In this document: piece after piece, positions 30,759 to 36,615 of the stretch | How positions within the stretch are numbered: position 1 is the stretch's first letter | Layout: each line of letters opens with the position of its first letter | Source: CAG-877 sp963645945 | GTDB lineage: Bacteria > Bacillota_I > Bacilli_A > RF39 > UBA660 | Length of the DNA stretch: 36,615 bases | Assembly: GCA_963645945.1 (NCBI GenBank) | Contig: CAVIUA010000010.1 | Coordinates: 1-36,615, forward strand | Direction of reading: 5' to 3' | Translations under genes and position numbers: made by a program | Notes under the pieces: model-generated | What the model saw: the letters and a program-made list of their open reading frames with translations, nothing else | What the model was told of the DNA's origin: nothing | The model's database searches: none

Positions 30759-33368
30759 ATGTTTGAGCGAATTGTTTATATTAGTGATCATTCTGCTAAT
30801 GTTAAATTAGTTGATGGATATAATGTAACTATGAATCTAATGAATTTACATATTATTTTTGAAGATAGTATGAAAAAAATACTTGGTGAAGTTGATGATT
30901 TGGATGGAAATCTTGTTAGAGTTAGATTTTTAGGTGAAATTGTTAATGGCAAATTATTAGGTGGTGTTATACGTAAACCTTCTTTGGATGCCAAGATTCG
31001 AGTTATTGAACAAAATGAAATCCCAATGATTTGTGGTACAGACGCTCAAGGATATTTACGTCTTGGAGTTAGTCCTTTTTACAATGATTATCCGGTTTTC
31101 TTAGATGTTAATAATTTCTTCAGTAATCATTTTGCGATTTTTGGTAACTCTGGTTCTGGTAAGAGTTGTGGTATTTCGCGATTATTTCAAAATATGTTTC
31201 ATGATCAGAGGTTATTTCCTTATAAAGCTAATATAGTTTTATTTGATTCATCAGGTGAGTACTATAATGCATTTAAAGATATCAATAGTATCAATTCTAA
31301 TTATCATTATCGTTTTTATAGTACTAATGAAGTTGATGGTAAAGGTGAAAAACTTAGAATACCGGTATTTTTACTTAATGAAAGTGATTTGGCTTTGTTA
31401 TTACAAGCTACAAATCATTCACAATTACCTATAATTGAAAGAATGTTAAAATTAGCTTTAGTTTTTTCACAGACTGATATGGATGCTAATAATTATAAGA
31501 ATCATTTAATTGCTAAAGCTATTATGACAATTTTATATACTAATGAAACATCTCCTAATAAGAGAAATGAGATATTTTCAATTTTAGCTAGTTGTTCTAC
31601 ACCAGAATTTAATTTGGAAGCAGTTGTACAAGGTGTTGGTTATACTAGAAAGTTTAGGGAATGTTTCTTAATAGATAGTCAAGGACAATTTTCAGAGAGC
31701 GTTTTACTTACTGAGTATGTTTCTTCATTTATTAAGAATGAATATGATAATTATGAGCCCCAGAAGGGTGTTTATTATTCACTAGATACATTAGAGAAAG
31801 CTCTTAATTTTACTTTGATTAGTGAAGGCTGGTTGCGTAATGAAAATACCTATGGTGATGCAGTTACTATTAAAGTAAGATTGCATGCTTTAATAGTTGG
31901 TCAAAACTCTAAGTTCTTTGATTATCCTGACTTTGTTTCTTTAGAAACTTATTTATCTTCTATGTTAATTAATAATGGTAATAAATATCAAATTGTTAAT
32001 ATTAACTTGGATGATGTTGATGATGATTTTGCTAAAGTTATTACAAAGATTTATTCTAGATTAATTTTTGAATTTGCAAAAGGATTAAAAGAAAGAGCAA
32101 GTATACCTTTTCATATTGTTGTTGAAGAGGCTCATAGATATATTCAAAATGATACCGATAGGTTCTTAATTGGATATAATATATTTGAAAGAATTGCTAA
32201 AGAAGGTAGAAAATATGGTGTTATTTTAGGTCTTATATCACAAAGACCAGTAGAACTTTCTGATACTGTTATTTCACAATGTTCTAACTTCTTAATATTT
32301 AAAATGAATCATCCAGTAGATGTTGATTATATTAGAAAAATGGTTCCTAATATTAGTGATGAAATAGTTGAAAAACAAAAAACTTTACAAGCTGGTACTT
32401 GTTTAGGCTTTGGTATGGCTTTTAGGATTCCCTTAATTGTTAAAATGGAAATGCCAAATCCTGCGCCTTGGTCTGGTAACTGTGATGTTGTTACGATTTG
32501 GAATGGAAATGGTAGTGCAAGTGTTAATACAAGTGCTCCAGTTAATGAAGTAGTTAATGAGGTAAAAGAAGTTGCACCAGTTTCTACTAATCCACAACCT
32601 AATCAGTTTGTAAATAATAGTGTACCTGTTAATCCATTTTTAGAGCAAGAACCAGTAAATGAGGTTAAAGAAAGTACTTTAACAATTCCTACTGTTTCTA
32701 ATCCTACAGGTGTAGAACAACCAAGTAGTAATAATAATCCAGTACAGGAAAATAGTAATTTTAATCAAAATAATATGATGAATTTAAATGCTCCTAGTAC
32801 TAATATGACTGATAATATGATTAATAATACTAATATGAATATGAATAGTAATAATTCAGTTCCTACTATAGCTGGATATTCACTTGATAATAGTATGGTT
32901 CAATCAGCATTACCTGATTTTTCAACACCAAGTCAGCCAAGTAGTAATGGATCTAGTTTTGATCCTAATCAATTTTTAAGTGTACCTAGTACTTTAGATA
33001 TGGTTTCTAATAATAGTACAGTTAGTCCAACAGTACAACTTGAAAATAATAAGGATGATTATGGTAGTGTAAGAATTGCGCCACCGATGGAAAATAATAA
33101 TATTAATAATTTAGTTGGTAATTTTGGACTTGAAAATAATTCAAATTCAAATATGAGTGATGGATTTAGTCAGATAGGGCCAGCTGACAATAATGTTAAT
33201 TTTGGAAATAGTTTAAATGTAAATGATAGTTTCAGTCAAATAGGACCTGCTAATAATAGTAATAATAATAATTTTGTACAAAGTCAAAATATGAATACAC
33301 TTAATAATAATTCATCAATGGTACCTACTACAGATAAAGGTATTCCATTAATTAGTATTGTTGAATAA
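30759..33368 (+). CDS. HerA-like hexameric ATPase with Asn-rich C-terminal tail
   Basis: 869 residues. An N-terminal HAS-barrel-like region (about 1-82; GEIVNGKLLGGVIRKP is typical) precedes a HerA/FtsK-type motor: Walker A GNSGSGKS at 129-136, FDSSGEYYNAF, and Walker B with the HerA form VVEEAHRYI (E456-E457). KEGRKYGVILGLISQRP and a NHPVD segment follow. From about residue 585 to the end the protein is low-complexity, rich in Asn, Ser, Pro and Val, with repeats (VNEVKE, FSQIGPA). HerA ATPases translocate DNA, often with NurA nuclease or a defence nuclease; no such partner is adjacent. GGGAGAGG precedes the ATG at 30759. It has its own promoter and terminator and is inserted between ylxM and ffh. 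Substrate unknown. Confidence 0.88.
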   Translation: MFERIVYISDHSANVKLVDGYNVTMNLMNLHIIFEDSMKKILGEVDDLDGNLVRVRFLGEIVNGKLLGGVIRKPSLDAKIRVIEQNEIPMICGTDAQGYLRLGVSPFYNDYPVFLDVNNFFSNHFAIFGNSGSGKSCGISRLFQNMFHDQRLFPYKANIVLFDSSGEYYNAFKDINSINSNYHYRFYSTNEVDGKGEKLRIPVFLLNESDLALLLQATNHSQLPIIERMLKLALVFSQTDMDANNYKNHLIAKAIMTILYTNETSPNKRNEIFSILASCSTPEFNLEAVVQGVGYTRKFRECFLIDSQGQFSESVLLTEYVSSFIKNEYDNYEPQKGVYYSLDTLEKALNFTLISEGWLRNENTYGDAVTIKVRLHALIVGQNSKFFDYPDFVSLETYLSSMLINNGNKYQIVNINLDDVDDDFAKVITKIYSRLIFEFAKGLKERASIPFHIVVEEAHRYIQNDTDRFLIGYNIFERIAKEGRKYGVILGLISQRPVELSDTVISQCSNFLIFKMNHPVDVDYIRKMVPNISDEIVEKQKTLQAGTCLGFGMAFRIPLIVKMEMPNPAPWSGNCDVVTIWNGNGSASVNTSAPVNEVVNEVKEVAPVSTNPQPNQFVNNSVPVNPFLEQEPVNEVKESTLTIPTVSNPTGVEQPSSNNNPVQENSNFNQNNMMNLNAPSTNMTDNMINNTNMNMNSNNSVPTIAGYSLDNSMVQSALPDFSTPSQPSSNGSSFDPNQFLSVPSTLDMVSNNSTVSPTVQLENNKDDYGSVRIAPPMENNNINNLVGNFGLENNSNSNMSDGFSQIGPADNNVNFGNSLNVNDSFSQIGPANNSNNNNFVQSQNMNTLNNNSSMVPTTDKGIPLISIVE
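33164..33251 (+). repeat. FSQIGPA peptide repeat in the HerA-like tail
   Basis: The heptapeptide FSQIGPA is encoded twice (33164-33184 and 33231-33251) with synonymous differences, so it is kept at the protein level rather than as a fresh DNA duplication. It lies in an otherwise Asn/Ser-rich disordered tail and could be a short binding motif. Confidence 0.7.
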
Positions 33369-33369
33369 G

Positions 33370-33400
33370 GATATAGTTTGTCTATATCTTTATTTTTTTT
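33370..33400 (+). terminator. Intrinsic terminator of the HerA-like gene
   Basis: GATATAG (33370-33376), 5-nt loop, CTATATC (33382-33388), then TTTA and eight T. The last two T are also the first bases of the ffh -35. Confidence 0.82.
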
Positions 33401-33428
33401 GACAAAATCCTGAAAAATTATTTATAAT
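33399..33428 (+). promoter_or_regulatory. Sigma-A promoter of ffh
   Basis: TTGACA (33399-33404), 18-bp spacer, TATAAT (33423-33428). Both hexamers are consensus. Overlaps the preceding U-tract. Confidence 0.83.
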
Positions 33429-33444
33429 AGTATTGGTGATATTT

Positions 33445-34752
33445 ATGTTTGAAAGTTTAGGAGATAGATTACAAAACGTTTTACATAAGGTAAAAGGTTA
33501 TGGAAAAATAACAGAAGATAATATTTCTGATATGATGAGGGAGATTAGATTAGCTTTACTTGAAGCTGATGTTAATTATAAAGTTGTTAAAGAGTTTACT
33601 AATTCTGTTAAGGAAAAAGCACTTGGTGAAGAAGTTGCTAGTAGTATTAATCCTGGTGACTTATTTGTTAAAATTGTAAAGGATGAATTAGTTGAATTAT
33701 TAGGTGGTGAAAGTAAGGCTTTAAATCTAAAGGGTAATCCGGCTAGTTTAATGCTTGTTGGTTTACAGGGTTCTGGTAAAACTACGACAATTGCTAAGCT
33801 AGCTAATTTTTTACGTAAGAAACATTCTAAGAAACCTTTATTGGTAGCTTGTGATGTTTATAGGCCAGCAGCAATAGATCAATTAAAACAACTTGGTAAA
33901 CAATTGAATATTGAAGTTTATGAAGAGGGTAAAAAAGATCCAGTTGAAATAGCTAGTAATGCTTTTAAGTACGCTAAAGAAAATGGATTTGATTATGTAT
34001 TAATTGATACTGCTGGTAGATTACATATAGATGATGAATTAATGGATGAACTTGTTAGAATTAAAGATACAGTTGAGCCAGATGAAATACTTTTGGTAAT
34101 TGATGCTATGATGGGACAAGATGCTATTAATGTTATTACTGGGTTTAATGAAACTTTACCATTATCTGGAGTAATTCTTACTAAGTTAGATGGTGATACT
34201 AAAGGTGGAGTTGCCTTATCTGTTAGACATTTAACTAATGTTCCAATTAAGTTTATTGGTGTTTCTGAAAAATTAGATGGTCTTGATTTCTTTGATCCAG
34301 AAAGAGCTGCTGGTAGAATTCTTGGTATGGGTGATATAGTTTCTTTAGTTGAAAAGGCAACAGAAGCTATTGATGAAAAAGAAGCAGAAAAGACTGCGAA
34401 GAGAATGCAACAAGGTAAGTTTGATTTAGAAGACTTCTTGTCAACTATGAAGCAAATAAAAAAATTAGGACCATTGGAAAACTTATTAAAATTAATTCCT
34501 GGTGCTAAAAAGATGGGAATTAATGATATTAAAATAGATCCAAAGCAAATGGCTCATATTGAAGCAATTGTTTTATCCATGACTCCGAAAGAAAGAAGAA
34601 ATCCAGATATAATTAAGGCAAGTCGTAAAACAAGAATCGCTTCAGGATCTGGTACTTCTGTACAAGAAGTTAATAGATTACTTCAACAGTTTGATCAAAT
34701 GAAAAAAATGATGAAACAGATGTCTAATGGAAATATGAAGTTACCATTTTAA
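33445..34752 (+). CDS. ffh: Signal recognition particle protein Ffh
   Basis: SRP54 GTPase that binds signal sequences and 4.5S/6S RNA and pairs with FtsY. The 435 residues contain the N domain (MMREIRLALLEADVNYKVV), the G domain with GLQGSGKTT (106-114), CDVYRPAAIDQL, DTAGRLHID and TKLDGDTKGG, and a Met-rich M domain ending in QFDQMKKMMKQM. AGG codons encode invariant arginines here, so AGG is read as Arg. The frame is open four codons upstream, but GGTGAT fits the ATG at 33445. Confidence 0.98.
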   Translation: MFESLGDRLQNVLHKVKGYGKITEDNISDMMREIRLALLEADVNYKVVKEFTNSVKEKALGEEVASSINPGDLFVKIVKDELVELLGGESKALNLKGNPASLMLVGLQGSGKTTTIAKLANFLRKKHSKKPLLVACDVYRPAAIDQLKQLGKQLNIEVYEEGKKDPVEIASNAFKYAKENGFDYVLIDTAGRLHIDDELMDELVRIKDTVEPDEILLVIDAMMGQDAINVITGFNETLPLSGVILTKLDGDTKGGVALSVRHLTNVPIKFIGVSEKLDGLDFFDPERAAGRILGMGDIVSLVEKATEAIDEKEAEKTAKRMQQGKFDLEDFLSTMKQIKKLGPLENLLKLIPGAKKMGINDIKIDPKQMAHIEAIVLSMTPKERRNPDIIKASRKTRIASGSGTSVQEVNRLLQQFDQMKKMMKQMSNGNMKLPF

Positions 34753-34803
34753 TCTTTTATAATTGTTTTTTTGGTGTTATTAGTAGCTAAATATTCCTTT
34801 TAT

Positions 34804-34812
34804 CATATGATA
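34804..34812 (+). promoter_or_regulatory. Sigma-K-type -10 element before the coat gene
   Basis: CATATGATA fits the sigma-K -10 consensus CATAnnnTA exactly and lies 21 bases before the ATG. The -35 (AC-type) region is a poor match. Bacillus cotD is controlled by sigma-K, which agrees with this reading. Confidence 0.5.
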
Positions 34813-34833
34813 GATTAGAGGAGGTATTTTATT

Positions 34834-35178
34834 ATGTTTGATCAAAATATGAATATGCCAAATTTCGATTTTGATAGTAATGTTGTTGGTAATAATAATG
34901 TTGTTGATAATGATATGAATGTTGATATTAATATGTCAGGTTATCAAAATATGCCACAAGCTATTACTGGAAGCTGTTCTAGTCCAATAAATGAAGCTGT
35001 TCAAGAAAAATGTATTCACAGAACAATAGTACATGAAGTTCCACATGTTTGCCCAGTACATACAAGAATTATAAATCATCATGTATATAAACATACTTAT
35101 AAGCCAGCTTATTCTTGTTCAGAAGAAAATACTGTAAGCAATGTACAAGTTGGATCTTGTTGTCAATTTAGACAATAG
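34834..35178 (+). CDS. CotD-like spore coat protein
   Basis: 114 residues. The N-terminal half is Asn/Asp/Met-rich and probably disordered. The C-terminal half has the composition and order of CotD family coat proteins: RTIVHEVPHVCPVHTRI, then NHHVYKHTYKPAYSCSEEN, ending GSCCQFRQ, with many His, Cys and Tyr residues that could crosslink. B. subtilis CotD (about 75 residues) has the same IVPHIHPQHTTNVNHQHF-like layout and a terminal Cys-Cys. AGGAGG precedes the ATG. Expected to be made in the mother cell late in sporulation. It ends in a terminator. Confidence 0.8.
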   Translation: MFDQNMNMPNFDFDSNVVGNNNVVDNDMNVDINMSGYQNMPQAITGSCSSPINEAVQEKCIHRTIVHEVPHVCPVHTRIINHHVYKHTYKPAYSCSEENTVSNVQVGSCCQFRQ

Positions 35179-35200
35179 AGAGGTATTTCTCTCTTTTTTT
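35177..35200 (+). terminator. Intrinsic terminator of the CotD-like gene
   Basis: AGAGAG (35177-35182), 6-nt loop, CTCTCT (35189-35194), merging into seven T. It overlaps the stop codon. Confidence 0.78.
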
Positions 35201-35201
35201 A

Positions 35202-35210
35202 TGTTATAAT
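35202..35210 (+). promoter_or_regulatory. Extended -10 element before the ATP-grasp gene
   Basis: TGTTATAAT (TGn plus TATAAT), 1 base after the coat-gene U-tract and 16 bases before the start codon. No good -35. The leader would be under 10 nt. Confidence 0.6.
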
Positions 35211-35226
35211 TTTTTTGGTGGTTTCT

Positions 35227-36156
35227 ATGGATAACGAATTTAGAAAATTAATTCAACTGATATGTTCAGAAAATAATATTTCTTGTACTGTTTTATCACT
35301 TGGGTTTTTACTTGTACTAGAAAAAGATAGGATGGTTAAAACTATCTCTGGTTATAAATTTGATAATAATAATCATTCTTTAGGGAAGATATTTGATGAT
35401 AAATATGCAACATATGAATTGTTAAGACATTATAATGTACCAGTATGTGAACATAGTATATTTTATTGTAAGAATAATACTAATACTTATGCTGGAAAAT
35501 ATAATAATTTAAAATATTTAAAAGAAAAATTTGATGAGTATAATGGTAATGTTGTTATAAAGAAAAATACTGGTACATGTGGAAATGAAGTAAATCATTT
35601 TAATGACTTTGATGAGTTGGAAAAGTTTTACAATAGTCATTTTTTTAATGATGCTTCTTTTAGTATATGTCCTTTTTATAATATTAGTAATGAATATCGA
35701 GTTATTGTTTTAAATAATAAAGTTAAAGTTATGTATAAGAAAATATTACCCGAAGTACTTGGTGATGGTCATTCTACTATTAGAGAATTATTATTAAAAT
35801 TTAATTATGATTTCTTTAAAAATATTAGTGATGAATCTTTAGATGTTATTTTAAAGAAGGATGAGAAGTTTTATTATGATTGGAAATTTAATTTGTCATT
35901 TGGTTCGGTAGCCTCTTTTGATATAAGTTTGGATGATGAAAAAAATATACTTGATATAGTTTTTAAAATTACTAATAATATTGATATTGGTTTTTGCAGT
36001 ATTGACATTATAAAGACTATTGAAAATGAATATTTGGTTATGGAAATTAATTCTGGAGTAATGATGAAATATTTAATGTCTGAGAGTGTTTCTGGATATA
36101 ATATTGCGAAGGATATTTATACTGAGGCAATATTAAGTATGTTTGATGTAAAATAG
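35227..36156 (+). CDS. ATP-grasp ligase of unknown substrate
   Basis: 309 residues of the RimK/cyanophycin-synthetase type of ATP-grasp fold. Visible motifs are FDDKYATYELLRHYNVPV (N-terminal region), GNVVIKKNTGTCGNEV (ATP-binding Lys and flexible loop), EYRVIVLNNKVKVMYKK, the LGDGHSTIRELL segment typical of cyanophycin synthetase and GshF-like ligases, and the metal-binding end SIDIIKT...LVMEINSG. Members join a carboxylate to an amine through an acyl phosphate. The substrate cannot be told from sequence. The coat-protein gene immediately upstream raises the possibility of a spore-envelope role, but this gene has vegetative-type promoter elements. GGTGG lies before the ATG at 35227. Confidence 0.8.
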   Translation: MDNEFRKLIQLICSENNISCTVLSLGFLLVLEKDRMVKTISGYKFDNNNHSLGKIFDDKYATYELLRHYNVPVCEHSIFYCKNNTNTYAGKYNNLKYLKEKFDEYNGNVVIKKNTGTCGNEVNHFNDFDELEKFYNSHFFNDASFSICPFYNISNEYRVIVLNNKVKVMYKKILPEVLGDGHSTIRELLLKFNYDFFKNISDESLDVILKKDEKFYYDWKFNLSFGSVASFDISLDDEKNILDIVFKITNNIDIGFCSIDIIKTIENEYLVMEINSGVMMKYLMSESVSGYNIAKDIYTEAILSMFDVK

Positions 36157-36203
36157 TAAGTAAAATGTTTTGTCAATAAAAGTGTCTAATTATGTCGCTT
36201 TCC

Positions 36204-36232
36204 TTGATTAATTCAGGTCTTTTGGTTATGCT
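36204..36232 (+). promoter_or_regulatory. Sigma-A promoter of rpoZ
   Basis: TTGATT (36204-36209), 17-bp spacer, TATGCT (36227-36232). Confidence 0.6.
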
Positions 36233-36254
36233 AATAATAGGGAGTGTGATACAC

Positions 36255-36461
36255 ATGATTTATCCATCTATTGATAAACTACTTAATATAGTTGACTCTA
36301 AATACGAGCTTGTTCATATAGCAGCAAGAAGAAGTAAACAAATTTCTAAAGACGGATATTTACAAATGCCTGAAAAAAAATATAAAAGTGCAAAAAATAT
36401 AGGAAGAGCTCTTGAAGAGGTTTCTGAGGGATTGATTGAAGTTAAGAAAAGGAGTGAGTAG
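36255..36461 (+). CDS. rpoZ: RNA polymerase omega subunit
   Basis: Small subunit that folds around the beta-prime C-terminus and stabilises RNA polymerase. The 68 residues start MIYPSIDKLLNIVDSKYELV, and ARRSKQI and KSAKNIGRALEEV follow, matching omega in order and length (67 in B. subtilis). The frame is open 21 codons upstream with a hydrophobic stretch, but that part covers the promoter and lacks family similarity; ATAGGGAG precedes the ATG at 36255. In Bacillus rpoZ follows gmk in another operon; here it stands alone. Confidence 0.93.
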   Translation: MIYPSIDKLLNIVDSKYELVHIAARRSKQISKDGYLQMPEKKYKSAKNIGRALEEVSEGLIEVKKRSE

Positions 36462-36529
36462 CTTCTTTCTTTTCTTTTTTGTTTATAAGTAATTTGCTTT
36501 TTACTTTTCAAATTTTTATAATTACACCA

Positions 36530-36558
36530 TTGACAAACAAACGTTTGTACTGTAATAT
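36530..36558 (+). promoter_or_regulatory. Sigma-A promoter of the TnpB-like gene
   Basis: TTGACA (36530-36535), 17-bp spacer, TAATAT (36553-36558). A second -10 reading, TATAAT at 36556-36561, would give a 20-bp spacer. GGAGGTG follows at 7 nt from the ATG. These are strong expression signals. Confidence 0.72.
36534..36547 (+). promoter_or_regulatory. LexA-box-like operator inside the promoter spacer
   Basis: CAAACAAACGTTTG matches CGAAC-N4-GTTCG at 8 of 10 positions and also fits the R/Y preferences of the Bacillus SOS box in the centre. It starts at the 3' end of the -35, where a bound repressor would block RNA polymerase. It contains most of a perfect 12-bp palindrome, ACAAACGTTTGT (36537-36548), so another dimeric repressor is an alternative. 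Confidence 0.5.
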
Positions 36559-36586
36559 AATAAGACAAGAGATGGAGGTGTATCAT

Positions 36587-36615
36587 ATGTATAAAGCTTA
36601 TAAGTTTAGACTGTA
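36587..36615 (+). CDS. Start of a TnpB-like (IS605 OrfB family) gene, cut by the window edge
   Basis: Only nine complete codons are present: MYKAYKFRL, followed by TA (a tenth codon that may be Tyr). The KAYKFRLYP-type N-terminus is characteristic of TnpB/IS605 OrfB, the RNA-guided nuclease encoded by IS200/IS605 and IS607 elements. No tnpA gene lies immediately upstream, because rpoZ ends only 125 bases before. With nine residues the call is provisional; an unrelated protein remains possible. Confidence 0.5.

Noticed and set aside
33445..34752. AGG reassigned from Arg, as reported for some uncultured Bacilli
   Set aside because: AGG codes for invariant arginines in Ffh (MMREIR, VYRPAA) and RecA (LQARLMSQ), so it is Arg here.
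79..36461. TGA read as Trp (code 4)
   Set aside because: All conserved genes are full-length under the standard code and tryptophans use TGG, so there is no sign that TGA is sense; only its absence as a stop is notable.
1..36615. CRISPR arrays, tRNA genes, prophage or complete insertion sequence
   Set aside because: I saw no regularly spaced direct repeats, no tRNA-like cloverleaf sequence and no transposase or phage gene apart from the partial TnpB-like start at the right edge.

Overview
The window is very AT-rich DNA (roughly 28-30% G+C by eye) from a spore-forming, low-GC Gram-positive bacterium of the class Bacilli. The evidence is a Bacillus-type RNase P RNA, EzrA, GpsB, RNase Y, RNase J, DnaD, YlxM and RecU, together with SpoIVA, SpoVIF, an alpha/beta-type SASP and a CotD-like coat protein. 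Genes are packed tightly, several proteins are shorter than their Bacillus counterparts, and gene order is a condensed version of the Bacillus order. That fits a reduced, probably gut-associated, uncultured Bacilli lineage (RF39- or Erysipelotrichales-like). The exact order is an inference. I count 38 complete protein genes, one partial gene at the right edge, and one structured RNA gene.

Layout. (1) 79-8341: rpsD with a probable S4 autoregulatory leader, a membrane-anchored protein of unknown function, then ezrA, thiI, an SASP gene, an acetate-kinase homologue with ruined catalytic motifs, a DHH nanoRNase, engB and an unknown gene. This follows the Bacillus order rpsD-ezrA-thiI-sspA-ackA. 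(2) 8363-14546: spoIVA, a secreted Fn3 protein with an NPDTG tail, spoVIF, a SHOCT-like small gene, der, two unknown membrane proteins and the HU gene. (3) 14688-21617: cca, dnaD, nth, convergent with recU-ponA, then a 40-codon ORF, gpsB and rnpB. (4) 21636-29171: a RodZ/YmfM-like protein, pgsA, recA (with a LexA-box candidate), murE, rny, a stand-alone DUF1016-N-like protein and convergent rnj. (5) 29309-36615: ftsY, ylxM, a HerA-like ATPase with an Asn-rich tail, ffh, a CotD-like coat gene, an ATP-grasp ligase, rpoZ, and the first nine codons of a TnpB-like gene behind a strong promoter carrying a LexA-box-like operator.

How the genes fit together. EzrA, GpsB, PBP1, MurE and possibly the RodZ-like protein belong to cell division and wall synthesis. 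Der, EngB, S4, ThiI, CCA-adding enzyme and RNase P serve ribosome and tRNA maturation. RNase J, RNase Y and the DHH nanoRNase form an RNA decay set. FtsY and Ffh are the SRP targeting pair. RecA, RecU, Nth and DnaD act in DNA repair and replication restart. Sporulation genes are scattered among these and read from their own signals. Intrinsic terminators are frequent, and the next promoter often begins inside or right after the U-tract. Many genes use an extended -10 of the form TGnTATAAT a few bases from the ribosome binding site. No complete gene here ends in TGA (27 TAA, 11 TAG).

The most noteworthy items are the degenerate acetate kinase at the ancestral ackA locus, the HerA-like ATPase inserted between ylxM and ffh, the SOS-box-like operator in front of the TnpB-like gene, the Shine-Dalgarno-sequestering hairpin of spoVIF, and the stand-alone DUF1016-N domain. 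Positions 1-78 hold no gene I can support, and no clear terminator for rpsD is visible there.
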